The translations under genes and the position numbers were made by a program. Below, piece by piece: positions 32,307 to 44,072 of a stretch of 64,000 nt of DNA. The stretch is from Diphasiastrum complanatum (taxonomy: Eukaryota > Streptophyta > Lycopodiopsida > Lycopodiales > Lycopodiaceae). The notes under the pieces are model-generated. The model had not been told where the DNA came from and did no database searches. It saw only the letters and a list, made by a program, of their open reading frames with translations. Numbering within the stretch: position 1 is the stretch's first letter; the number at the start of each line of letters is the position of its first letter. The DNA lies in the NCBI GenBank assembly GCA_029204225.1, contig CM055113.1:8630364-8694363 (forward strand), read 5' to 3'.

Positions 32307-33422
32307 GATAAATCCACATTGGTAGTGGCACGATATGAAATGCTATTCTCATAGGCCATCACCACTAGATCTAGGAAGATCAAGCCAAATCAAGCTAGAT
32401 CCATCAAGATTCGGCCAGAATTGGCAAGATCGGGAAAATCCATCAAGATCCAAGAGGGATCCAGATCCAGATGGGATCAAGAAGGGAGCAGATCATCATA
32501 TTATGCCAATAAGTCCCCTAAATTTGTAGATCAGAGACCTCGATCTCAGTAATTATTTCAAAATAAGGGCAAAATTCAGCAAAAATTGATGGATCTATTA
32601 CCAGATGTCCATCAGAACTTCCAAAGAACTACCAACAATCAAATCAAGCATGGATGAAGCTAATTACTAGTTTTCAAAAGTTAAAATTCAGAAAATCTCA
32701 AGATCTCGTCAAAAAAACACTCTAAAAGAGTACTTTTTTCATGATTTTGGAGATCCCCTAAGAGATAGCTCTTGAAACTTGTATAGTCACTAAATCTGAC
32801 CCAAATGCATCCATAAAAATCTCTGCAAGAGTTCCTGATGAGGAAATTTTCATTTTTTAGTGTGTGCGAGGGTTCCCAGAAACCAAATCTTTAGAACCCT
32901 CGTAGAGCATCAAGATCATCCTACCAACCCTCGCAAGGTGCCTAAATGAAATCATAGCAGTGAAATTAGCCTGCCTACATGGTCTGATATTGACAATCCA
33001 ATCACGAGAGCATGTTGTGCGAGAGATGACTTCCTGCGAGAGTCGAACCCTCGCAGACAGTCTTAGCCCTTGCAGAACCTTTGCAGGACAGTCAAATCAC
33101 CTTCTGAACTCTCGCAGACTTCCCTGAGGTCTTTCACCTAATACACACTCTAAATTCTGCTATATAAGGGCTGATTTGGAGTCATTTGTCACCTTTGCTG
33201 GCAAAGCTTTGCTCAAATTTGCACTGAAATTACCAAGTTCTCTGTTTGCGACCAGATTTCTTACAAGCTATCATCTGCTCGTACTAAACACAGATCTATG
33301 CTCGAAACTACAGCTCTTGCCATCCAACACTCGTTATTCACAGTTTTTTGTCATTTTCACACCTTTTTTACCTTTTTCCACCGTTTTTCCTACTTTTTTG
33401 CCCTTTAACTATCACTGCTAAC
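32307..33422 (+). other. noncoding stretch between integrase and extra ORF in G2
   Basis: Contains TAGATC(C/A)A-rich sequence near 32370-32480. From 32865 to 33120 it has about six copies of a motif like AACCCTCGCA(G/A) on both strands. TATATAAGGG at 33161-33170, 250 bp before the first ATG of the extra region, could be an internal promoter. Confidence 0.4.
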
Positions 33423-36401
33423 ATGGCCTCCTCATCCTTTGAAGACTCTGACACCAAGTAGGTGATCCAGCATGAAATTCCCTCAACCACACAGATTTGG
33501 CCCTTAGCCTCTAACACTCTGATTCAACTGAGGCAATGGGATTTTTTTTACCATGGGCCTCGCCATTCATGCTTATGCCACCTGGGACGCGTCGAAGACA
33601 CGCTTCCGCTTCCTGTACCAAGCTGCCATGTACAAGGTCACGATTAACGCAAAATCGATGGTCACCATTGGCATTATGTCCGGTCACCATCAGCCCATCT
33701 CCCATCGTCAGGCAAAAACTCTGATCAAACCCTTCGTCACCCAAATTGCACCAGAAATTTCAATCCATACTAACAATAGTTACCTGATAGATGCTATCAC
33801 AGAACCCGTCATTCAGACGACTGCACATATGTTGAACAACTTTTTGATTGTTTCAACATTTCAGAAGGACAGAATCTAGTCCAAGCTGTTGAGTCAGATA
33901 GTGGAATCCTTTCGAGCATTCCCTGGCCTCTCAGTTGTACCATACGACTGGCATAGCTTTCTCATTTGTGAACTAACCATCTCCATCAAACCCAAAAACC
34001 GTGAGCGTATCGCAGCAGGCCCCCTGTTGTGTAATTTTGCCTGCGCACTTCTCGAGGTGAAAGTGCATGGTTTCCACTGCTCAACCCTTTTGTCTTCCAT
34101 CGTGCCGCACACTTACCTCTATCCGCCATCTGTAGCATCCACATCCTCCCAACCTACAGTTACTAACACAATGACTAACAAACGAATGCGTGGCGCTACC
34201 TCTTCATCTCCATCTCCACCTACTACTCGAAGACGCACAACCACCATCGCACTAACCACTCCATCAACCACCGCCACTTCTTCTTCCATGCAACCCTCTA
34301 CTCCTGTCTATGTTGTCACTACCCCTCTTTCTATTCCATCCATGATTGTTTTTGTTCCCATCCATGTTTCCTCTTTTGATATCACTCCCATTTCTGTTCC
34401 ATTATCCACTACTTCGTCCATCACCATCGCATCCTCCATCACTCCTGCCGCCACCATTGCTCCCCTCATGTTTAATCCCTCTGATTCTCAGTTGTCTCTA
34501 GACACTCTGGCGTGGATGCAAGTCATCAACTTTTCACCCCCACACCAAACCATTTCTGCTCCATCCTCACCTTCCGTACTCCACACCACACTTCAGTTCC
34601 CCTATGTTCCTCCCATCCTCTCGTTTGGACAAACCGTCCTACCCCCATTTCCACTGTTGCTTCTAGCACCCCACCTATTTCGCCACCAAAGTTTGCCGAG
34701 GGCAATCAACCATTGCATGACGACAGAGCTCCACAAGTCGTCTCAGCCGATACCACACAGGCCCCTATCAGTGCTAGTGTACCGGCTGTTCCAACTGACT
34801 TAACGACGGCATACCAGACTCTAGGCAAATACATCCTGGAGGCGATAGCAGCCAAGGCTATTTTGGAAAGCAGGGTACTACACCTGGCAATAAGCAACAC
34901 ACAACTGCGAGCGAAACTCACAAAGTTGCAGCACGAGCTGATTCTAGCTCAACAACATGAACAAGAAGGGCACCGGGAGATTGCCAAGCTGCAGCAAAAG
35001 GAGGAGGGCTCAATCTATACATCCAAAGCCTCTCCAAAACGTTGATAGAGGCCTCCACGAAGGTGCGGGAGCTTCAATCCGAAGCGTCCCAACGACTTGC
35101 TCCCCTCCAGGTGCAACTACAAATTTACGAAGCAGAAAATATGCGCCTGGGGGCAGAATTCAAAGCCCTACAAAGTAAAAAGCTCGTCTAGTTAGCTCAA
35201 TTTGCACCAGACTCAAGGTCGCTATCTAAATCAAGATGAATCTCTTTAGGTGTCAGGTGCAGGTATATAGCCAAACATTAAACAACTACCAGGTAGAGTT
35301 CGATAAATATCAGGCAAGCGCAACTCACGAGCTCGCCCAGGCCAAACAAGCCCTCAAGGCTTGCCAACAATACATAGAGAAGAAGGCCCACCCCACCCCT
35401 GTGGTGATTCCACCACCACCTGCTTTTGACGCTGCACAAGCTAGCAAAAGCCAGGACCAAAGCCAACAAGCAGCAGAGGGATTCAATCAGGATCAAGGGT
35501 CCGAAGTCCAAGACCAAGGAGCAACAGATACGGGTGTTGAGATGCGAGACCAAGGCCAAGACGCAAGTACCAACCAAAGCCAAGAGGAAGGACATGCAAC
35601 ATCATCCAGAGATTCACGCACCATATCTGCCAGCCGGGCCTTCCGAAGACCAAAGTCCGTGGAGGAGAAAATAAACGAATTCCTAGCAAAGTATCCCCAC
35701 GAGTCATCTAGAGGCGGCTGGTAGATATCTTTTTCAGCTCAAACAATAAAGGGCAAGGAGATGCAAGAATTACCCGCTCTCCAACCACAACCAGACTGGC
35801 GTGAACAGCTTTTTGAAAGAGACCATGCGGCCATCAGGGCCTATGTGACAAGTCTGCAACAACTACAGGTGAACGAGAACTTCCTGCCATGCACACGACG
35901 ATCCAAATGGGTGGAATGCGGCACCAATTTGGACAAGATCACAATTCAAAATTTCAATTGGCCGATCATTCCATCAGAGTATGGTTGGAATATGGATGTA
36001 GATGCCAGAAGGGCTCTCACCATATGAATAACTACTTCAACTGCCCTGATCCAAGAGTTCGTGCAGCAGCCACTTATGCCCGTGACTTAGAGCATTTAAT
36101 GGGAATTGAAACTAAATGGGACAATCCCCCCCCCCCCATATTCTTTGATCCTAATAAGGTGCTAGCTTCCGACAAAGTCAAAGATCAGCTGCCAGTCACT
36201 CATGTGTATTACCGAGCTGCCCTTCTTGGTGATCCATGGACGCTCAAATTCCAAGCATGGGTCGACCAAGACTGGCTGACAGGAGTCCACAAGTCCCTTC
36301 ACACGCCCAAGGACTTGAAGAAACTGGCCTGCATCAACTTTATGGAAGACATCATGGGCTACCTGATCCAACAAAGACGGGCCAAGAAGACTCTTTACTG
36401 A
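33423..36401 (+). pseudogene. long extra coding region of G2, unidentified (env position)
   Basis: About 990 codons can be followed in one direction from an ATG at 33423 to a stop at 36401, with roughly seven stops or frameshifts. One of these sits at a T-run near 33541. Parts in order: an unrecognised N-terminal domain (to about 34120; contains A-I-H-A-Y-A-T-W-D); a long Ser/Thr/Pro-rich stretch (34140-34700); a helical, coiled-coil-like segment rich in L/A/Q/E (34800-35180); a Gln-rich spacer with repeated D-Q-(G/D) units (35430-35600); and a C-terminal domain with N-W-P-I-I-P and W-T-L-K-F-Q-A-W-V-D-Q-D-W. It lies between integrase and 3' LTR, where env-like or other extra ORFs of some plant gypsy elements sit, and its end is about 100 bp from the LTR. 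No transmembrane segment or known family was recognised. Confidence 0.5.
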
Positions 36402-36498
36402 ACCGACATAGTGCCGAGGGACCGGAACTACTTCTGGTTGTGGGTCCTGTTGGGGGTATTCCCAACAAATTGTAAATAAATAAAATCGACTAATAAAA

Positions 36499-37084
36499 TG
36501 TGTTGCGAGGGCATGGCATCCTGCGCACATAAGCCCATGGCCCAATGAGCACGCAAGCTTAAGTTGTAAATAAAATAAAATAGACTTGGGCCTTTGAATT
36601 AAAATAAAACTAGAGGCCCAAAGTCATTTTTAAACTTAAAGATTACTTTTTAGTGTTGGGTCCATATTGGGACTCACATGAATCTTGTGAATTTCAATGT
36701 ACTTTTTGTGGACCCTTGGATCAAGTTGGGTCCAAGGTGAATGGATAGGATCAATGTAAATATTAGCCAATAGGATTTTGGGACAAGGGCCTTCCCCATT
36801 TTATAAAAAGGCACCATTTGTACTCTATTTCCATGCTTAATAGAGAGGAGGAGACTCTATCATTTTGAGAGCTCAAGCATCCTCATTTGCTGATCACTCT
36901 TGCTTATGCTATTGTTGTGGTTTGCTTGTTATTTTCATTTCCCATGCTTTTTGTTTATGCTAGTTAAGGTTTTTCCATAAGCAATAAAATTGAGCATTTG
37001 AGCTAACCTCCATCTCATCTCTCGCTCTCTTTCTCTCTTCTCCTTCTCCTTCCTCTTCTATTCTATCCTTTCTCTTCACCAACA
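36499..37084 (+). repeat. 3' LTR of gypsy G2
   Basis: Starts TGTGTTGCGAGG and ends at CTTCACCAACA. It includes a TATA-like TTTTATAAAAAGG near 36800 and a CT-rich 3' part (37017-37075). Longer than the left copy, which is truncated. Confidence 0.75.
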
Positions 37085-37275
37085 ATCATGATGAAGTTAG
37101 TTAGGGGAGTAGAGTTAGTGTGAGTAGTGTTAGGGGAGGTAGAGTTAGATAAAAAGTAGGAAAACTAACTAAAAGTAACATCTATGCATAGTTAGGTGCC
37201 TATCCAGTGAACTAACCCTTGTTGACAGGCGGGAGGGCTATTATAATGTCGGATCAAAGACCCTACATTATCTTA
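37085..37275. other. unassigned spacer at the G2/G1 junction
   Basis: GTTAG-rich sequence without coding similarity, between the G2 LTR and resumed G1 RT. It could be filler DNA or an LTR flank. Confidence 0.3.
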
Positions 37276-37800
37276 TTTTTTGCGGATCTAGCATGATCTA
37301 TATACAAATTGACTATTGTACCAATTTGGACAACTAAGGCCTTGGAAGCATTTGAAAAATTGAAGAAAGCCTTAGCTTCTACACTGATCATAAAAGTTTC
37401 AAATTGGACAATTGAGTTCCATGTGCATACTAATGCATCAAAATATGCCATTGGATCTGTCTTGACACAACCAGGGGAATATAAGAAATATTTCTAGATC
37501 AGATTTGCTAGTCGACAACTAAGTGATACAGAAATGAATTATGCAACTACGGAACAAGAAGCGTTAGCTATGGCATTTAAAGTGAAGAAGTTTTGACATT
37601 ATTTAACGGCAATCCATTTTTTATTTTTACATAGATCATCAGCCTTTGCTATACTTGGTAAACAAGACATGCAATATAGGGCACATTACAAGATGGTTAT
37701 TATTATTGACTGAATTTGACTTTCAAGTCATAGTTTGAAAAGGTAAACAACATTATCTTGTAGATCATGTCTCAAGAATACATACAACGCTAGTTAAGAC
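37276..37800 (+). pseudogene. gypsy G1 RT C-terminus and RNase H (broken)
   Basis: Resumes after G2: W-T-T-K-A-L-E-A-F-E-K-L-K-K-A-L (RT/RNase H connection), H-V-H-T-N-A-S-K-Y-A-I-G-S-V-L-T-Q (RNase H; the catalytic D of 'TDAS' reads N), F-A-S-R-Q-L-S and Y-A-T-T-E-Q-E-A-L-A-M. Stops at 37496 and 37595 and further decay follow. Confidence 0.75.
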
Positions 37801-37804
37801 TAAA

Positions 37805-38425
37805 GTGGATGATGAACTTCCAGATGCTGCGTTATTCTATGGTGAAGCAGTACTTGAATGGCCAGAAGATATTGTTGACTATCTAATGTTGGTTCAACCA
37901 AATGAATCTTTGTCCAAAGTTCAACAAAGGCGATTGATTTTAAAAGCACAATCTTATCGATTGATTGCTGGTCAATTGTATCGCCATGGAGCTGATGATG
38001 TGTTTTGCCACATGAAGTACCTAATCTAATCATGTTTTCTCATGATGGAATGGGAGAACATTTTTCATCTGATATCACTGTTTGGAAGATTTTGCAATCA
38101 GGATGTTGGTGGCTTACACTTCATAGAGATATTGAAAAGTATATTCGGTCATGTGATGTATGCCAACGAGCACGTCATCCTATTATTCATCCTGCGGCAA
38201 GAGGTACACAACTAGATATATTAATATTATATGACCAAGTGGGTTGAAGCACGAGCAGTTCATGTAGCAAATGCAAAATCTAATGCAAAATTTTTGTATA
38301 AAAATATCATTGTTCGGTTGTCCTATGGAGATTTTTAGTGATAAGAAAACACATTTTGTCAATGAGACAATCAAGTGTCTATTGGAGGACTTTTTTGTTA
38401 TTGTCACATAGGAAATACTCGCTAC
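37805..38425 (+). pseudogene. gypsy G1 integrase (broken)
   Basis: L-P-D-A-A-L-F is followed by L-I-A-G-Q-L-Y, then after a frame change the HHCC zinc finger (H-D-G-M-G-E-H-F-S-S-D-I-T with Y-I-R-S-C-D-V-C-Q-R). The start of the core follows in another frame (M-T-K-W-V-E-A-R-A-V, K-F-L-Y-K-N-I). The first catalytic D region and everything after about 38330 are lost. Confidence 0.75.
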
Positions 38426-38463
38426 AAATTCTTAGCCCAATAAATTTAGCTCACGAATAAGCA

Positions 38464-38593
38464 ATGAAAAATCAAATCATAAGTGAATTTGAGAATGTTT
38501 TTCCATCAGAGTTACCTCATGGTTTACCAACATCTAGGTTAGTAGACCACAAGATTGAGTTAATTCTAGGAAGTCAACCTATTTCTAGACAGT
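38464..38593 (+). pseudogene. gypsy RT N-terminal fragment
   Basis: F-E-N-V-F-P-S-E-L-P-H-G-L-P and D-H-K-I-E-L-I-L-G-S-Q-P-I-S-R form the typical block at the beginning of gypsy (chromovirus-like) RT. It is cut by the M4 LTR at 38594. It probably belongs to a different element than G1, because order and type do not match. Confidence 0.65.
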
Positions 38594-39395
38594 TGTTGGA
38601 GGTGGATACTAATGACGCGGTGGCTAGGTCAGGTCATGGTGCAGCGATAGACTGATTCGTCTACTTTCTAAGATCTACATAAAACTTACAAGTAAAAGTA
38701 AGGAGCATAAATAAAAGGAAGAGCACCAAGGCTTCCTAACTGGTGCTCGGAAACTAGACTACAAACTAATTAAACTTGTTAAGGCTTCCCAACTAACAAG
38801 CTAACTAACTAAGCTCGAGTTTGCTAAGGCTTACCCAACTAGCAAACCCGTGAATCTACACCTAACTAACACCCAAAGAGAAATGAAATAATGATTGCGA
38901 CTAATCAAGCATAAATCATAAAATCATAAAATCATAAATAAATTCCAATGAAAAGGAGGCAAGAGGAGGCTTGAGCACCTTCTCTCAAGCTATTCACCTT
39001 CCAAAGAGAACACAAGAAAATAGCAAGATAATCATAAACAAGTAGCATAATCTCAATGTGTTGTTTTACAAGGAAAATGCCTCTCTTCTTATAGCAAGAG
39101 AGCCTTCCATAAGTTTTCCACTAACATATGGGATTAGTCTTCTAACTTGCTATTCTAAGTCTTTCAACTTCTAACTTAGAAACTAAACTTAGAACTTAAG
39201 TTAACTTGGAATCTTTTATTTCTAAGCTTAAGTTCTAGCTTAAGTTTTCTAGTTTAGAAGTTTAGATATTATTAAGCTTCTACTCATGGTCTTATAACAC
39301 ACATGCCATGGTAGAAGTTTATTAACAAGTAATTGGACTTACAATACACATGCCATGATGTTTTATTTCTTTCTTTTTATATTTTGTTGCTAACA
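38594..39395 (-). repeat. 3' LTR of copia M4
   Basis: Plus strand TGTTGGAGG...TTGCTAACA, about 800 bp, bordered on the right by CCCCCTCCTTATT, which on the minus strand is the purine tract AATAAGGAGGGGG. It interrupts the gypsy fragment on its left. Confidence 0.6.
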
Positions 39396-40482
39396 TTATC
39401 CCCCTCCTTATTGGATTGGTGGTCCCATGCCAATGGCAATGTAATGAACCCCGCGCCTTATGGTGTGGGAGGAGTCAAGTCGGTGCAGCTTGTAGATCTG
39501 GAACATTTTGTAAAGTGTTGTTCTGTAAGAGATGAAGCTTTGAAGAAGTATGAGCGTCTCTAGAAGATTTGGCTCTTTGATAAGTTGTATTTCCAATTGC
39601 CCACGCTGATGATTCAATGGATGAGGTACAAGAGTTGGGAATGTTGAATATGGTGGTTTGAAAACAACAAACGGTAATGAGATGAAGATGTGGTAAGATG
39701 TGAGTTAGATATGGGAGCGGTGGTGGAGGTGAATGAATAGATCAAATTTTTTTTTGCTCATAGTTGTTTCTTGAAATCATGATGTTGGCAGCCTAAGTCT
39801 ACTCTCGTTTACTATAGAATCTAAGGAGATGCCTTCTAGTATTTTAAGGTGTGCATATCTCAAAATTTTAATAGTGCTAGAATTCACAAAGGTGATAGGC
39901 TGAAAAGTGATGTTCTATTATGGTTGCAAGAAGCCCGACGAATTCTGATATGCTGACGAAAAAATTGCTTGGATTGTTTCTTTCAGAGAAAATGACCAAG
40001 TTGACACTTTTGTTGCCCCCCTCGGCTTGATATCCCTCAAGTTGTAACATGTAGATGTCTTTTTCAACGACTCTGTTCAGAAAGGCTGTTTTTACATCGC
40101 TTCGAGGTCAGCGCAACATCAAATGATAGGAGGATTCGGATTGGTGAATGCTTGATTACTAGACTGAAAGTCTTGTTGTAGTCGATGCTAGGGATTTGAG
40201 AAAATTCTCGAGCTAGTAGTCGCCCTTTCTTCGATCAATACCCCCATCAGCATTGTATTTGATCTTGAAGACCTATTTGTAATCGATAAGATGTTGCCAA
40301 CAGGCAGTTCAACTAATGACCATGTCTAGTTCTTGATCAGAGAGGACTACTTCTCTCTAGAGATTAGAGTCTGGTTGGCTAAGTGCTTCTTCGACTACAA
40401 TCGGTTCCTAAATCAAAAGACATGTAGACTCATTAATATACCTTGTGGGATATGTGTGCACTTAGTTTGATTTTCTTGGATG
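39396..40482 (-). pseudogene. copia M4 reverse transcriptase remnant
   Basis: On the minus strand around 40460-39990: V-E-E-A-L-S-Q-P-D-S-N-L-W, then F-K-I-K-Y-N-A-D-G-G, L-L-A-R-E-F-S-Q, Y-N-K-T-F-S and a degraded 'D.ktAFLNG' region. Sequence from 39396 to 39900 shows no clear RNase H and may be deleted or decayed. Confidence 0.6.
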
Positions 40483-40487
40483 TAGCG
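40483..40487. repeat. target-site duplication of M6, left copy (TAGCG)
   Basis: TAGCG directly before the LTR start. An identical TAGCG (43326-43330) directly follows the other LTR. Confidence 0.85.
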
Positions 40488-41212
<725 letters not shown>

Positions 41213-41222
41213 CTCCCTCTTC
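41213..41222 (-). promoter_or_regulatory. polypurine tract of M6
   Basis: Minus strand GAAGAGGGAG followed immediately by the LTR start TGTGAGAAC. Confidence 0.7.
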
Positions 41223-42004
41223 AACTAGTTTTAGCATAGACTTTGAGAACACTACAAGTGAAGTCCTATGCTTCATAAACAAGTCTTTTCCCAATGATAT
41301 GGTAAAGATATTGGCTACACATTCCTTTGAATAAACATGTTGAACCTCCACCTCCTTTGCCAAGACTTGCTCCCACACAAAGTGATAGGCCACCTCAATA
41401 TGCTTGCTCCTAGCATGAAAGATAGGATTGGTTGCCAACTTTTGGGCTGATAGGTTGTCACAAAAGATGATTGGGCTCTCTAAAAACTCCAGCAAGTGAA
41501 TATCCTTGATCATTCTCTTGATCCATATCATCTCCTTTGTGCAATGTGTAACTGCTCTGTACTCGGCCCCACTAGGATTGAAATACAAGAAACTAAGTGC
41601 GCGAAATATGAGGCTAACATCTCAATTGCTTTATCAGCGAGGAACGAAAATCTGATGACAATGAGATAGTGGCTTGTTTTTTTGACATCCATGATATAGC
41701 TCCATCACCTATGAAAATACAATGAGGAATTATGGATTTTCTATTTATTTGATCTCCATCAAGGTCCGAATTTGATGTATCTCAAAACTCGTTTTTCTAG
41801 CTTCCAATGCTCTTCACTAGGATCTTGCATAAATTGGCTCAATCTACCAACACAATAGCTTAGATCTGGTCTTGTGATGGTTAGATAGACGAGTGAACCA
41901 ACTAGCTTCCTATAGAAAGTAATGACCTTGAAGCATCTTTCATTACCTCTTGTAGTTAGCTTTAAATTTGACTCCATAGGTGACAACAATATCCAAAACA
42001 TCAT
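41223..42004 (-). pseudogene. M6 RT thumb and RNase H (broken)
   Basis: Minus strand: [23 protein letters not shown] and L-S-Q-F-M-Q-D-P (42004-41759). After a deletion of the D-x-D-W block, RNase H resumes (A-E-Y-R-A-V-T, E-M-I-W-I-K-R, D-N-L-S-A-Q-K-L-A, H-A-R-S-K-H-I-E-V-A-Y-H-F). The last motif is A-N-I-F-T-I-S-L-G. Confidence 0.8.
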
Positions 42005-42663
42005 TCATCTCAAGAAGTGCTTCCATCCTCACTTGCCACAATGAATAGTTGCATGAGGTAAGCCTATCATTGCCTTCCAACATGTATCCACTTCATGTAG
42101 CCATTTTGCATGACTTGATCATTCTCTTTCAATCTGTTCCAATGCACAAAGCACTCTTTTCAAATACACCAAATGTTCACAAAGATATGGAACCTCTCAA
42201 TCTCTTCTAGCACTTATATCTAACAAATCAACACATAGAATGTAGAAATCTTGATCAACCTATGATCTATCCTCAATCTAATGACTCTTGCCACTTCCTA
42301 AGATTGAAACACACTCTACCTCACAAAATAGAGATCTAATCAAAATTAGGGTTTTGACAAAATAAAAAAATTGAATATTTCAAATTCTACATGCAATTGC
42401 TAAAAACTTGATATAGAATCTTGTAGTCTCAATTGAGACCTTCTTAATACATAAAAAAAATTGGCTATTTCTAGTAAGTATGGTGTGATATTAGAATTCC
42501 TCATGTTCAATGACCTAAATTGAGTTTCGATCTACAAAAGGTCCAATCTACATATGCAAGAAACTCAATTTTTGAGTAGAAGTCAATCGAACATGCTCTA
42601 ACATTGATATCTCCTCCAAATCCTTGATAGACACGCTTGATCCTTTCAAAACCTGAAACATAA
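42005..42663 (-). other. M6 leader, no recognisable coding
   Basis: Lies between the primer site and the RT thumb. Translation in all minus frames gives stops and no gag, protease or integrase motif. Confidence 0.5.
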
Positions 42664-42675
42664 GCTCTGATACCA
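42664..42675 (-). promoter_or_regulatory. primer-binding site of M6
   Basis: Minus strand TGGTATCAGAGC, the initiator tRNA-Met site used by plant copia elements, abuts the LTR end TTCACA with no gap. Confidence 0.9.
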
Positions 42676-43325
<650 letters not shown>

Positions 43326-43330
43326 TAGCG

Positions 43331-43700
43331 TCGGCTGATGATCCATTAATTAGACTTGTTGTCATTGAGTAATAGCAATGTCTTCTTCTAACCCATTGTC
43401 AAATAATTGATCGCATGCTTGAGTTAGAGGCTCGAGTTGTCGTGTCGGTGGTAGGTGTCGAAGGCTCGCATGGAACTTTACCTTTGCCTTTGAGGTCGAT
43501 GAACTAATTCTCGATAAAGACGGTATTCCTACTGAATAAAATCTACTAGGTATCGGGGTCGTATAGCTTGTAAGTGTTGTCAGACGAAGTGTATCCGATT
43601 AGGATGGTCTTGAGACCTTGGAGGTCAAATTTCTTTTTTGTCTCCTTCGGGATCTTCTGCGTGTAGGCGATGCATGATAAATTTTACAGTTTTTAGGACA
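43331..43700 (-). pseudogene. copia M4 integrase C-terminal region
   Basis: Minus strand: I-P-K-E-T-K-K-K-F-D, then L-I-G-Y-T-S-S-D-N-T-Y-K-L-Y-D-P and S-R-N-T-V-F-I-E-N-E-F, the end of the copia integrase region. It continues toward the RT remnant on the other side of M6. Confidence 0.7.
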
Positions 43701-44065
43701 ATAATGATTGTATTTTACAATCATAGAGAGTTATTGGTTGCTTAATCAATGGATCTATCAAGTTCTACACATTAGATCTTGATCTAGATTCACTACACTT
43801 GGATTTAAGCAAGAGCAATGGACCAACACATCATAAATCAGTGAGAGCGGCCTCACACGTGTGGAAAATTGTCCACAGTATGGCCTGCACCTGAAACAAC
43901 AAGTACAATAATCCTAGATAGCAATCATTCATAGAAATCACAAGACAAATGACTAGAAACCTCACAAAAGTGTAGAATGCAAAAGTCTCATCAATCTTCT
44001 TAGCAAAATGATGATCCTTTTATGGATCAAGTACATCCACGAGTCTGGTAAAGTCCAGCGTTCTA
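43701..44065. other. noncoding stretch
   Basis: AT-rich and contains CACACGTGTG at 43854-43863 followed by GGAAAATTGT. Compare the GTGGAAAATCGTGTG phrase in the leader of element E, near 58990. Possibly an old copia LTR/leader fragment. Confidence 0.3.
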
Positions 44066-44072
44066 AAACAGT

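Larger units (their letters stand above)
30918..37084 (+). mobile_element. Ty3/gypsy retrotransposon G2 nested in G1
   Basis: Two LTR copies starting TGTGTTGCGAGGGCATGG (30918 and 36499) flank an interior with integrase and then a long extra coding region in the same direction. Gag, protease, RT and RNase H are deleted between the truncated left LTR and integrase. G1 coding resumes about 200 bp after the right LTR, showing insertion into G1. No target duplication could be identified. Confidence 0.8.
28033..38425 (+). mobile_element. Ty3/gypsy retrotransposon G1, interrupted by G2
   Basis: 5' LTR, tRNA-Asp-type primer site, a long leader, protease, an LTR fragment, RT, RNase H and integrase appear in order on the plus strand. 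A second gypsy element (30918-37084) splits the RT. The primer site and the integrase residues T-K-W-V-E-A with K-F-L-Y-K-N-I point to the Tat/Athila branch of plant gypsy elements. No complete 3' LTR is seen. Confidence 0.75.

Noticed and set aside
33511-33744. Minus-strand frames antisense to the G2 extra region (also 34706-34921, 35278-35595, 36162-36545)
   Set aside because: They overlap a longer, ordered sense coding region and show no motifs.
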